A stretch of DNA of 34,495 bases from Helicobacteraceae bacterium (GTDB lineage Bacteria > Campylobacterota > Campylobacteria > Campylobacterales > Sulfurimonadaceae). The stretch is from NCBI GenBank assembly GCA_027023805.1, contig JALVUF010000032.1, positions 1-34,495 on the forward strand. Reading direction: 5' to 3'. Numbering within the stretch: the first letter of the stretch is position 1; every line of letters starts with the position of its first letter. The notes below the pieces were generated by a model that saw only the letters and a program-made list of their open reading frames with translations, did no database searches and was not told the DNA's origin. A program made the position numbers and the translations under genes. Shown here in pieces: positions 26,601 through 34,495 of the stretch.

Positions 26601-26735
26601 CTTGCCGATGTTGCTATAGGCGGACTTTTAACATTTGTTGTATTGATATATGTTCCAATGTTTACTTATATAGTCACTAAAAAGCACAAACAAACAGTAA
26701 CTCAAAGTAGTGATATAATACCACAAATAAACTAA
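23631..26735 (+). CDS. RND-family efflux pump, AcrB-like
   Basis: 1034-residue proton-driven inner-membrane exporter, full length for the HAE/AcrB type. Large periplasmic loops after helix 1 and helix 7. Proton-relay residues are present: Asp394 and Asp395 in TM4 (GMLTDDAVVVLENI), Lys in TM10 (VVKNAVLFVDF, the AcrB K940 equivalent) and Arg in RFRPIMMTT. The double Asp of TM4 argues for a drug/organic-compound exporter rather than a heavy-metal (CusA) type; substrate unknown. The TetR-TolC-adaptor-pump order makes a complete tripartite system. A TTACATGTAA copy lies at 26160-26169. Confidence 0.95.
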   Translation: MYDFFHKRPYLLYVIIATFFVIGVMGLIELPKNLFPDANPPEIVVVTKAPGTTAQVAANTISKPIENEVARLSDVTDISSVNMAGFSIVKIDFSYKKSLNAAAVDVSNALAIVKSKLPTSSNPAVYTVGDFTLPVDVIALSPKNKNINLAQIRKISDSFIKPYLLNIKAIGDVEVFGGYQSSVNIEVNPFKAKKYGINFETIAKAIRTLNHNTPIGFVKGKNSFYTITFYGEKDNIQKLKLLNVLPNVQLQDIAKVSWSYQKRTSGYIGNGKQSIALAIERVPHGNVLAVSNAARAAMKKLELRYPNINFTISDTQRNLILQSNNNMLGALRDAIIYTLIVILLFLGNFRAIVAAGLSIPMVFFSVIAIIWLTGGELNIVIYTAIILSLGMLTDDAVVVLENIERHINEGKLSLNDAVNVGTKEVMKPVFAGTLATIAILFPLMFVGGFPQQIFKPLISTLITALLVSYFLSVTFIPLLSKWLYRHGAQKTKVEQFISLFYTKIVSKFMFPFIGLLKFTNGKKLKIPRRMLLIGGGMAIMVLSGRHIVPLIGRDSMPPMDTGIIKVKMAFSANSTVGASEKKLKPFVSWLTKQPWYKKSSIAFGTEAGVLSIGSGDLPTEASMTIIAVNRFKRKLTVWQLNKMIRAKIASLNGVVRDDVFAFGATPVSSIKATVDERLESPYVAGLSKDATKVVDALRHVRGLTSISTSWGKDFAEYELDINENKALSYGLTPYQIAIQLPIKGEIIGLNANLQSMRAQNVRLYLKGKFSKNLQTLRLLPIKTKFGEIPLQEFATIKKHLTYAKIERDNMMYSLDVNGYTAKQPTTIATAASIKALKHLNLSALHVRQAGDILMINDSFHRMIKAIVVGLVLLLLVLIAIYHSVKLGLIMMLVLPYSLIGAFWSMFLFDKPMCLPAIMGILLLFGIVVKNAVLFVDFFQIYYENGEQPFESSLEAIKVRFRPIMMTTFGTIAGMIPIALQDAIGLERLSPLADVAIGGLLTFVVLIYVPMFTYIVTKKHKQTVTQSSDIIPQIN

Positions 26736-26746
26736 AGGATAAAGAT

Positions 26747-27109
26747 ATGAAAGTACCAACACCGCAAGAAGTTGAAGCTATGATAGCAGAGAGGATGGGC
26801 GCTTTACCGCAGTCATTAAACAGTGCTAAAGCAATTGATCCAAATTTTTTGGTTGAACAGGCAATGAGCTCCAAAGCAAGTATTCAAAATGATAAAAATC
26901 CGTTTGATGCTAAAACATCGATGATGATAGCTTTGGCGTCATCTATTACATTAGGAAGCCGGGAGTGCATACAAGAGCAGACAAAGCTGCTTAAAAAAAT
27001 GGATATCACAAAAGAGGAGTTAGCTTTTTTGGTTAAAATAGTAAAACATGCACACACTAGTGCAGTAATGGGAGCAGCAAAAGCTGCTTTTGATACGTTT
27101 GAGAGTTAA
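26747..27109 (+). CDS. Carboxymuconolactone decarboxylase-like small protein
   Basis: 120-residue helical protein. Residues about 53-115 resemble the CMD/AhpD fold (DAKTSMMIALASSITLGSREC, then the next helix pair). The family's redox or catalytic segment is reduced: Cys74 is present, but neither a CxxC pair nor the usual His three residues on is there. His101 and His103 lie in the next helix. It begins 11 bases after the RND pump stop, preceded by AAAGGATAA, so it is the last gene of the efflux operon. Role unknown; the context suggests handling of the exported or inducing compound, or a redox sensing task. That is inference. Confidence 0.65.
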   Translation: MKVPTPQEVEAMIAERMGALPQSLNSAKAIDPNFLVEQAMSSKASIQNDKNPFDAKTSMMIALASSITLGSRECIQEQTKLLKKMDITKEELAFLVKIVKHAHTSAVMGAAKAAFDTFES

Positions 27110-27171
27110 AGGTATTTTTATATTAAATGGGTAGGATATGGATATAGATATATCTTTTTTAAGGCAGGTTT

Positions 27172-28059
27172 ATGTCCGAGCATCATCATGAGGTACATGG
27201 CAAAAATTTATTGCTTACGATTGTTTTAAATCTTATTATAACTGTTGCTCAGATTGTCGGCGGGATTTTTTCAGGCTCGCTGGCACTTTTGAGTGATGCT
27301 ATGCATAATTTTAGTGATGTTTTATCACTTATTATCGCTTTTGGTGCCAATCGACTAGCTAGCAGACCAAGTACGAAAGCTAAAACTTTTGGTTACAAAA
27401 GAGCAGAGATTTTAGCTGCTTTGTTTAATGCTTCTATGTTAGTAGGTATAGCGATTTTTTTAATTATAGAAGCTATAAACAGATTATTTCATCCCTCCGT
27501 TGTCATGTCTGTGTGGGTAGTCGCTCTAGGAGCGCTTAGTATCTTGCTAAATACCATCAGTGTATTACTTGTAAAAGATGATGCAGATCACAACATGAAT
27601 ATAAAAGCAGCATATATACATCTTTTAACAGATGTGATGACTAGTGCGATGGTGGTTATAGGCGGTGTGTTGATATATTTTTTCCATATATACTGGATAG
27701 ACCCTATTGTCTCTATGATGATAGCCTTTTATCTCATATTTGCTTCATATGATATCATTAAAGAATCTGTTTCTATTTTAATGCAGTTTGCTCCAAAAAA
27801 TATAAAAATAGAAAACATTATACCTTATGTTATGCAGTTTGATGAGATACAAAATATACATCATATCCATCTTTGGAGGCTTGATGATCATAGAGTTCAC
27901 CTTGAGGCGCACCTGGACTTTGCGAAAAATCTAACGCTTCAAGCTACTAATAATCTCATAGACAAGATTGAGCAAACGTTGCACATGAAATACAATATTT
28001 CGCATGTAACGTTACAATGTGAATATAATCGTAAAGATAATAAGAGTATAATAGTCTAA
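27172..28059 (+). CDS. Cation diffusion facilitator transporter, zinc type
   Basis: 295-residue inner-membrane antiporter exporting divalent metal. A His-rich N-terminus (SEHHHEVHG) precedes six transmembrane helices. The metal site is His45/Asp49 in TM2 (HNFSD) and His150/Asp154 in TM5 (HLLTD), the HxxxD pairing associated with Zn(II) in the CzcD/ZitB/ZnT group. The cytoplasmic C-terminal domain (about 205-285) has HHIHLWRLDDHRVHLEAH, a further likely zinc site. AAGGCAGG precedes the ATG. The 62-base gap after the efflux operon has no strong terminator, so read-through is possible. Confidence 0.92.
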   Translation: MSEHHHEVHGKNLLLTIVLNLIITVAQIVGGIFSGSLALLSDAMHNFSDVLSLIIAFGANRLASRPSTKAKTFGYKRAEILAALFNASMLVGIAIFLIIEAINRLFHPSVVMSVWVVALGALSILLNTISVLLVKDDADHNMNIKAAYIHLLTDVMTSAMVVIGGVLIYFFHIYWIDPIVSMMIAFYLIFASYDIIKESVSILMQFAPKNIKIENIIPYVMQFDEIQNIHHIHLWRLDDHRVHLEAHLDFAKNLTLQATNNLIDKIEQTLHMKYNISHVTLQCEYNRKDNKSIIV

Positions 28060-28087
28060 GATATTTAAAAAAATATAGGAGTTTGGC

Positions 28088-28993
28088 ATGGGACATGTAG
28101 TGCACACACTATTTAAAACATTTGAAGAGATATTATCCATCAAAGTTATACGGTTGGCCTTGTTAATAGGATTTATTGTTAGCCTAGTATGGGGGGCAAT
28201 AGGTTATTTTTACTGGTCTAAAATAATTACTTTTACGAGTCATATAATACATTGGGTTCCATTTTCGATGTTGGAGACAAACGGTGCTTTAATGTTGGAA
28301 ATTTTCTTCTGGTTTTTACTTATTTTACTGACTTTTGCTATTGTTTTTGCTTTTGTGGGCAATTTTCTAGCAGGTAAAACATCCAAAAGTAAAGCCAATA
28401 TATATGCTCTACTCATTATCGCCTTAAGTGCTGTTTTGTGGACTTATATTTGGTGGCATAACTTAGCCTTTATACATTCTAATCTAGTGAAGTTTACTTC
28501 TTGGCTGCCTTTTAAAACGCTAGATGAGGGTTTGTCTGTTATATTGGGTATATATCTAATATATACGGTTGTCATTACCACTATGATTTTAATTGTTAGT
28601 ATTTTAAACGGTTACTTTATAAAAACCATCTTAAACGATGAGATTGTAAAAAATAAAGAGATTATGACTATAAAATATACATTTAGAGATATGGTGATTT
28701 TTTTAGTGATGTCTTTGGTTGTTATTCCTGTTTTATTTATCCCTGTGCTAAATGTGCTTGTACAGATTGCTTTATGGTCATGGCTTATGAAAGATACTTT
28801 TGTGTATGATAACCTTTCACTCCTTAGCAGTGGAACAGTAAATAAAGAGCAGTTACATAAACATAAAAAGGCATTTTGGAGTATCAGTATATTTACGGCA
28901 TTTTTTAATTTTGTGCCAATAATTAGTTTTATAGGACCGTTTTTTGGCGAATTGGCGGTGTATCATTATATAAAAGACCAAAGAGCAGTATAA
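28088..28993 (+). CDS. EI24-family membrane protein
   Basis: 301-residue inner-membrane protein with about six hydrophobic helices. It has the EI24/CysZ-type arrangement and closing segment FFNFVPIISFIGPFFGELAVYHY. In the gamma-proteobacterial CysZ this fold carries sulfate, but Campylobacterota members are unassigned and no cysteine-synthesis gene is near, so sulfate transport should not be assumed. A run of six G occurs at 28191-28196, shorter than known phase-variable tracts. ATAGGAG precedes the ATG. Followed after 22 bases by the DUF255 gene. Confidence 0.75.
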   Translation: MGHVVHTLFKTFEEILSIKVIRLALLIGFIVSLVWGAIGYFYWSKIITFTSHIIHWVPFSMLETNGALMLEIFFWFLLILLTFAIVFAFVGNFLAGKTSKSKANIYALLIIALSAVLWTYIWWHNLAFIHSNLVKFTSWLPFKTLDEGLSVILGIYLIYTVVITTMILIVSILNGYFIKTILNDEIVKNKEIMTIKYTFRDMVIFLVMSLVVIPVLFIPVLNVLVQIALWSWLMKDTFVYDNLSLLSSGTVNKEQLHKHKKAFWSISIFTAFFNFVPIISFIGPFFGELAVYHYIKDQRAV

Positions 28994-29015
28994 AATAAAT
29001 AGCAAAAGATGAGTT

Positions 29016-30959
29016 ATGTCAAATAGATTAGCAAATGAAGATTCACCATATCTTCAACAACATAAAAACAATCCGATAGATTGGTATCCATGGTGCGAAG
29101 AGGCGTTTGCAAAAGCGCAAAAGGAGCAAAAAGGTATCTTTATCTCTATAGGATACAGCAGTTGTCATTGGTGTCATGTGATGGAGGCAGAGGTATTTGA
29201 ACATAAAAAGATTGCCAGTTTTGTAAACGATCATTTTGTCTGTATAAAAGTAGATCGTGAAGAAAGACCCGATATCGATAAGTATTATCAGGAGGTTTAT
29301 CAGCTGTTAAATAGAAAAAGTGGCGGATGGCCTACATCTATATTTTGTACACCGCAAAACAAACCCATCTTTGCAGGTACATATATTCCACCGTATGATC
29401 AAAATGGTATGACCGGATTTAGTGAGCTGACAGCTGTTATTGCCAAGAAAATAGCTCAAAACGATAGCGATTTGTATAAAAATGCAGATGAGATTGCAAC
29501 ATTTTTAAAGCAAGAACACCACCCAAAAGAGGCAACTGTTTTAAAGCAGGAGATATATAAAACATTTATGCTTCAGGTAAAAAATAATTTTGATAAAAGA
29601 TATGGAGGTTTTTCAACAGCACCAAAATTTCCGTACGTGGCAACGCTTAGTTCCTTGCTTGATATTTACCGATTATATGGTGATGAAGAGGTAAAAAATA
29701 TAGTAACGCTCACGCTTGACAATATGATAGCCGGAGGGATGTACGATTTGATTGATGGAGGGTTTTGCAGGTATTCAACCGATCAAAAATGGCTTGTACC
29801 GCATTTTGAAAAGATGACTTATGATAATGCGCTCCTAGCAGAAGTTTATATCAAAGCTTATGTTGCATGTAAAGATGAAAGATACCTGGATATTGCTAAA
29901 GAGATAATTGGTTTTATGCAAAAATTTATGCAAGAAGATGATCTGTTTTATTCTGCCAGTGATGCTGATAGCGATGAGGCGGAGGGCTCGTATTTTACGT
30001 ATGATTATGATGAAGTTGAGTCTGTTTTGCAGCAAAGTTATGATAAGAAGGTTGCTAAAGAGATATTAAAAGCTTTACATGTAAGCAAGCTTGGTAATTT
30101 TGAAGGCAGAAATATTATACGATTTGAAGCCAAAGAGAGACCATATTGGTATGATGACGTTATGCAGATATTAAGAGGTATCCGTTTACAAAGAGAGTAT
30201 CCTTTTGTTGATAAGAAAGTGCAAACATCATGGAACGCTATGATGATAAAAACACTTTTTGCACTATCTTGTATAGACGAGAGCTATATGGATAGGGCAG
30301 TAGCGCATCTTGAGATGCTTTTAAAGACTATGTATATAGATAATGTTTTGTATCATAGCACGCTTATTCATAAGCCGCCAAAAATAAAGGCTTTTTTAGA
30401 AGATTATGCATATTTGGGTACGGCACTTATTGCGGCATATGAAGCAACTTTTGATGAGATGTATCTTATTTTAGCACAAAGAATTGCTAACAGTGCTTTA
30501 GCAGAGTTTTACAGCAAAGGCAAATGGTTTTTTAGTAAAGATGAATTTAGCGTCATGGCAGAAGCATCAGATAACACATACCCTTCACCTGTCGGTAAGA
30601 TGACTGATTTACTGCTTAGTCTGTCATCTTTGCTAGAGGATAAATATAGGACTTTTGCATTTAAAACATTAGAGTATAACTCTTATGAGCTTGGAAGAAA
30701 GCCTATATATTTTCCTACGATGTTAGGTGCCATGCTTAGATATTTAAGAGGTGACGCCATTATAAGATCAAATACCGGCAATTTAAAAAAACATGCTCTT
30801 GCGATATCGCTTATAGAGTATCCGTTTGTGATTAAGCACGCAAGCGGGGATGGTGGGTTTTTACTTTGCAGACAAGATAGCTGTTTTGCGAATGTAGAGG
30901 ATATGAATGAAGTTAAAAAAAATATTCAAAAAGTTATGCAAGAGGAATATTTGCTTTAA
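29016..30959 (+). CDS. DUF255 / thioredoxin-domain protein (YyaL/SPATA20 family)
   Basis: 647-residue cytoplasmic protein. The N-terminal thioredoxin-like domain (about 1-165) has Cys50-His-Trp-Cys53 and the family blocks [27 protein letters not shown] and [11 protein letters not shown]. The remainder is an (alpha/alpha)-barrel region like cellobiose epimerases / N-acylglucosamine epimerases, with [13 protein letters not shown] and [11 protein letters not shown]. Length and order match the widespread YyaL family, whose biochemical role is not settled. A TTACATGTAA copy lies at 30075-30084. Confidence 0.92.
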   Translation: MSNRLANEDSPYLQQHKNNPIDWYPWCEEAFAKAQKEQKGIFISIGYSSCHWCHVMEAEVFEHKKIASFVNDHFVCIKVDREERPDIDKYYQEVYQLLNRKSGGWPTSIFCTPQNKPIFAGTYIPPYDQNGMTGFSELTAVIAKKIAQNDSDLYKNADEIATFLKQEHHPKEATVLKQEIYKTFMLQVKNNFDKRYGGFSTAPKFPYVATLSSLLDIYRLYGDEEVKNIVTLTLDNMIAGGMYDLIDGGFCRYSTDQKWLVPHFEKMTYDNALLAEVYIKAYVACKDERYLDIAKEIIGFMQKFMQEDDLFYSASDADSDEAEGSYFTYDYDEVESVLQQSYDKKVAKEILKALHVSKLGNFEGRNIIRFEAKERPYWYDDVMQILRGIRLQREYPFVDKKVQTSWNAMMIKTLFALSCIDESYMDRAVAHLEMLLKTMYIDNVLYHSTLIHKPPKIKAFLEDYAYLGTALIAAYEATFDEMYLILAQRIANSALAEFYSKGKWFFSKDEFSVMAEASDNTYPSPVGKMTDLLLSLSSLLEDKYRTFAFKTLEYNSYELGRKPIYFPTMLGAMLRYLRGDAIIRSNTGNLKKHALAISLIEYPFVIKHASGDGGFLLCRQDSCFANVEDMNEVKKNIQKVMQEEYLL

Positions 30960-30964
30960 TTGAG

Positions 30965-30970
30965 TATAAT
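30965..30970 (+). promoter_or_regulatory. -10 element of ilvC
   Basis: Perfect TATAAT 31 bases before the ilvC ATG, directly after the DUF255 stop. AAGGAAAG serves as ribosome site nine or so bases ahead of the start. No attenuator-like leader peptide of branched-chain codons fits in the 42-base gap. Confidence 0.5.
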
Positions 30971-30989
30971 GTCGCAAATTATTGATTGA

Positions 30990-32024
<1,035 letters not shown>

Positions 32025-32039
32025 ACCATCAAATAATTA

Positions 32040-32071
32040 TTTTACTTGTGGTATATTTACTGCAAGTAAAA
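32040..32071 (+). terminator. Hairpin between ilvC and surE
   Basis: TTTTACTTG (32040-32048) and CAAGTAAAA (32063-32071) are perfect 9-base arms around a 14-base loop, followed by the T-rich CCTCTTTTCTT. It could be the ilvC terminator. The left arm overlaps ACTTGTGGTATATT (32044-32057), a likely extended -10 for surE, so the element may serve both purposes. Confidence 0.45.
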
Positions 32072-32107
32072 CCTCTTTTCTTAAGTAAAATATTGTAAAA
32101 TACCGTT

Positions 32108-32881
32108 ATGAAAAAATTAAATATTTTAATAACAAATGATGATGGATATGAAGCTAAAGGTTTGCTTGCGGTGGTTCAGGCATTAAAAGATATTGCAAAT
32201 TTAATCGTTGTTGCCCCCTCTACGGAAAAATCGGCATGCTCACACTCTCTTACGCTTACTCGCCCCCTTAGGTTTATCTGTCTTGATGATAATTTTTATA
32301 AACTAGATGATGGTACTCCCGGCGATTGTGTTTACCTGGCACTTAACTCTTTGTATGATAACAATAAGCCTGATTTAGTAATAAGTGGAATAAACCGTGG
32401 TTCTAATATGGGTGAGGATATAACATATTCGGGCACTTGTGCCGGAGCCATGGAAGCTGTTTTGCATGATGTACCTGCTATTGCGATTTCACAAGTGGTA
32501 GATTTTAGTGATAAAAATAATGATTATGCGTTTGCCGCAAGAGTAATAAAAGAGCTTATATTGAAAATAACAAACTCTGCGTTTCCACTACCTAAGCGTG
32601 AATTTTTAAATGTAAATATTCCTTTACATGCAAAAGAGATAAAGTTTGAAGTAACTTACGCGGGGTATAGAAATTATGCTAATGAAGCATATCTTCATCG
32701 CAATCCTAGAGGCGAAGAGTATTTCTGGCTTGGACTTCATCCATTATCGTTTAATGCGCGAGATAAACAAGAGGGTATGTGCGATTATGAAGCTATTGAA
32801 AATGGCTACGTGTCTATTACCCCGATTATGCTTGATCTTAGTGCATATAAATCTATGGATAAATTAAAAGCCTGGTTATGA
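32108..32881 (+). CDS. surE: 5'-nucleotidase SurE
   Basis: 257-residue survival protein, a metal-dependent nucleoside monophosphate phosphatase (also exopolyphosphatase in some species); cytoplasmic. Metal ligands Asp11 and Asp12 (ITNDDGYEAKG), Ser42 (STEKSACSHS) and Asn96 (SGINRGSN) are all in place, matching D8, D9, S39 and N92 of the E. coli protein. Its stop overlaps the next start by 4 bases. Confidence 0.96.
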   Translation: MKKLNILITNDDGYEAKGLLAVVQALKDIANLIVVAPSTEKSACSHSLTLTRPLRFICLDDNFYKLDDGTPGDCVYLALNSLYDNNKPDLVISGINRGSNMGEDITYSGTCAGAMEAVLHDVPAIAISQVVDFSDKNNDYAFAARVIKELILKITNSAFPLPKREFLNVNIPLHAKEIKFEVTYAGYRNYANEAYLHRNPRGEEYFWLGLHPLSFNARDKQEGMCDYEAIENGYVSITPIMLDLSAYKSMDKLKAWL

Positions 32882-33513
32882 AGCATCAGCGTACCAAAAT
32901 GCTTTTAGGCAATAATTTTGATATTATAAAAAATGCCAAGATTTTACTTCTTGGAGTTGGTGGAGTGGGAAGCATGTGTCTTGAGTGCTTGTACCGTTCA
33001 GGAATAACCGATATAACGATAGTAGATTATGATATTTATGACACGAGCAATCAAAATCGCCAATTGCATTCACATTTACATGTAGGCAAATCAAAAGTTC
33101 ATTCTCTAAAAGAGCATTATCCCACCATTACGCCTTTACATGTAAAGGTGGATAAAGAGTGGATAGATACTTTTGATTTTGATGCGTATGATTTGGTATT
33201 AGACGCCATTGATGACACACATGCAAAACTTTATTTAGCTCAAAAAACATATAAAAAACTAATTAGTGCCGTAGGTTCTGCAAAAAGATTGGATCCTACT
33301 AAAGTAGAAGTCTCAACTATTTGGAAAACCCACGGTGACAGGTTTGGTGCAAAAATAAGATATGAGCTTAAAAAACGTGGCTTTAAGAAAAATTATGTGG
33401 TAGTATTTTCCAGTGAGACCGCCCTTGTAAAAGAAAAAGGCAGTTTTATGGGGGTAACCGGAACATTTGGGTTTACTATGTGCTCACAAGCTATTAAAAA
33501 GCTTATGAGTTAA
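32878..33513 (+). CDS. tcdA: ThiF-family E1-like enzyme, probable tRNA t6A dehydratase TcdA (short form)
   Basis: 211-residue ATP-dependent enzyme of the ThiF/MoeB fold. Nucleotide loop GVGGVGS at 26-32, VDYD at 49-52, the NQNRQ segment at 58-62 and Lys71 are family landmarks. The C-terminal blocks DPTKVEVSTIWKT, FSSETALV and VTGTFGFTMCSQAIKKLM align by eye with E. coli TcdA (CsdL), which makes cyclic t6A in tRNA. It is about 57 residues shorter, missing part of the segment before GTFGF. Translation coupled to surE (ATGA). The final TTAA is shared with the stop of the convergent gene. It contains the longest palindrome copy, 16 bases at 33133-33148, plus a near-copy at 33076. Confidence 0.85.
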   Translation: MKHQRTKMLLGNNFDIIKNAKILLLGVGGVGSMCLECLYRSGITDITIVDYDIYDTSNQNRQLHSHLHVGKSKVHSLKEHYPTITPLHVKVDKEWIDTFDFDAYDLVLDAIDDTHAKLYLAQKTYKKLISAVGSAKRLDPTKVEVSTIWKTHGDRFGAKIRYELKKRGFKKNYVVVFSSETALVKEKGSFMGVTGTFGFTMCSQAIKKLMS

Positions 33514-34322
33514 AAATAATAGCCCAGTTTTATAGAGCTATAGTTTTGACTTGTTGCCCTGTTTAATCCTGCGGCAAACGTAAAATTTGTAAACCAATGT
33601 TTATTTATGCTGTAAAACATATATAAAGATATGTTTTTGAGGTTTTGGACACCGCTATATACGCTGTTTGCTTCATAATAGGACAAACTTGTATAAAATT
33701 TTGATGAGAAGTTATATCCGATTCCGGCAGTAAAAGCATTGGTATTTTGGTATGTGATAGTGTCAACATTGGTGTCATTGATGATTGTGTATGTATATCC
33801 TCCAAAAAATGAGTATTTATTTGGCTTGTAGGTTGCAAAAATTGAACCTAAATAATCTGTTTTGTTGTTATGCAAAGATGACTGATATGTGGGTAGTATG
33901 ACGCCCGCGCCTGTTTGAATCGTTAAATCAGGTACCGGATAAAATGAGTAATATCCGCTAAGAGTGGTATCGCCCATGCCGCTTGAATTGTAATTAGTCG
34001 ATTTGGTATAATAGTACAATGTTGAAAATTGCATGGAAAAAGCTTTATGATAAAATCCGGCTTGTAGTGATGAAGAGTATGTATTTGCTCTAGGGGATAA
34101 CTGATAATTTGATTGCCCGAAATTAGCACCGACGGTGACACTGTAATGATTTACACTTTTTTTACTTAAACTTTTAATAGGACAGCCGTTTGGACCAACC
34201 AAGTCTGTAATGGGTGTATTTGGACATTTGTCTAAATAGTTTGGTACCCCATCCATATCGCTATCGGCATATGCAAACAAAGAGACGCATACCAATGTTA
34301 GAATTAAAATCTTTTTTATCAT
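33510..34322 (-). CDS. Outer-membrane beta-barrel protein with thrombospondin type 3 repeat
   Basis: 270 residues. Signal peptide ending near AYA at 17-19, so the mature protein would begin with one calcium-binding thrombospondin type 3 loop (DSDMDGVPNYLDKCPNTP, about 20-37) and a second Cys in GPNGCP. From about residue 58 to the end there are some ten to twelve alternating amphipathic strands rich in Tyr, Ser, Thr and Asn, ending in Phe (KLGYYF), typical of outer-membrane barrels. It lacks the OmpA peptidoglycan-binding domain that often follows such loops. AAAGGA precedes the ATG, and an incomplete upstream gene ends 15 bases before it, so they are likely co-transcribed. No specific function can be given. 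Confidence 0.78.
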   Translation of the reverse strand: MIKKILILTLVCVSLFAYADSDMDGVPNYLDKCPNTPITDLVGPNGCPIKSLSKKSVNHYSVTVGANFGQSNYQLSPRANTYSSSLQAGFYHKAFSMQFSTLYYYTKSTNYNSSGMGDTTLSGYYSFYPVPDLTIQTGAGVILPTYQSSLHNNKTDYLGSIFATYKPNKYSFFGGYTYTIINDTNVDTITYQNTNAFTAGIGYNFSSKFYTSLSYYEANSVYSGVQNLKNISLYMFYSINKHWFTNFTFAAGLNRATSQNYSSIKLGYYF

Positions 34323-34337
34323 TTGCTTATCCTTTCA

Positions 34338-34495
34338 TTAATGCATCGGAATGCGAATAGGCTGTGTGGTTTGTTGTTGCGGTGAACTATTTGGTTGCTG
34401 ATTGAACTGCTTGATAGCTTGTTGTTGATATCGGTTTTGCTGTATGTTTGTACGCATCATTTGGGTAGTTTGTTGTACTTGGTTGATATTATTTG
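34338..34495 (-). CDS. Gln/Asn-rich C-terminal end of a protein running off the window
   Basis: On the minus strand a frame is open from the right edge to TAA at 34340-34338, giving the last 51 or so residues of a protein. The visible part is strongly Gln/Asn-rich with Thr and Pro (for example NRYQQQAIKQFNQQPN and SPQQQTTQP), ends in IRIPMH, and has no hydrophobic stretch. Spacing of 15 bases to the next gene, with AAAGGA in between, supports a real gene end and an operon with the barrel protein. Family cannot be judged from the tail. Confidence 0.6.
   Translation of the reverse strand, partial: NNINQVQQTTQMMRTNIQQNRYQQQAIKQFNQQPNSSPQQQTTQPIRIPMH

Noticed and set aside
27127-27171. AT-rich inverted repeat with T-run (GATATA/TATATC then TTTTTT) as terminator after the efflux operon
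   Set aside because: The loop would be only two bases and the stem is almost all A-T, so a stable hairpin is unlikely.
28189-28198. Run of six G in the EI24-family gene as a Campylobacter-type phase-variable tract
   Set aside because: Known variable tracts are eight or more G; this one encodes an ordinary Trp-Gly-Ala stretch.
28088-28993. Naming the EI24-family gene cysZ
   Set aside because: Only the family-level fold is visible, and there is no sulfate-assimilation context.

Overview
The window is a gene-dense, AT-rich stretch of chromosome, with a GC content of roughly one third judged by eye. It almost certainly comes from a member of the Campylobacterota (formerly Epsilonproteobacteria), most like the sulfur-oxidising Sulfurimonas/Sulfuricurvum/Sulfurovum group. 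The evidence is the overall protein character, a sulfide:quinone oxidoreductase with all three catalytic cysteines, a hemN / Fe-S protein pair that is also adjacent in Helicobacter, and abundant TTA, ATA and AAA codons. No tRNA, rRNA, insertion sequence, CRISPR array or prophage gene was seen. Nearly everything is ordinary chromosomal core and near-core content.

Layout. 1-1892: 3' part of aminopeptidase N (cut by the window edge). 2057-3712: sulfide:quinone oxidoreductase followed at once by a 57-residue membrane-type protein with a strong ribosome site. 3750-7144: a hybrid histidine kinase with PAS, HisKA, ATPase, receiver and Hpt domains, tail-to-tail with a response regulator that overlaps it by 13 bases. 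Together they contain every station of a His-Asp-His-Asp phosphorelay. 7447-11368: four tightly packed genes (hemN, a two-cluster Fe-S/CCG protein, lgt and a CopD-like membrane protein). 11399-13903 (minus): grpE-dnaK, with no hrcA beside them and a HAIR-like inverted repeat on the grpE promoter. 14096-17233: an AsmA-like membrane-anchored protein with an internal duplication, then dnaX. 17262-20572 (minus): prs, lepA and comF, packed head to tail.

20684-27109 is an efflux operon (TetR regulator, TolC-like outer-membrane protein, periplasmic adaptor, RND pump) ending in a small carboxymuconolactone-decarboxylase-like gene. It is followed by a zinc-type CDF transporter, an EI24-family membrane protein and a DUF255 thioredoxin-fold protein (27172-30959). 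31002-33513 carries ilvC, surE and a tcdA-like E1 enzyme. The right end (minus) has an outer-membrane barrel with a thrombospondin type 3 calcium loop, preceded by the Gln-rich tail of a protein that runs off the window.

The most unexpected signal is not a gene. The 10-base palindrome TTACATGTAA occurs seven times, always inside coding sequence, against well under one expected by chance. Other items worth a look are the small protein after sqr, the loss of two conserved acidic residues in Lgt, the HAIR-like operator at grpE, the complete phosphorelay pair, and the internally duplicated AsmA-like protein.
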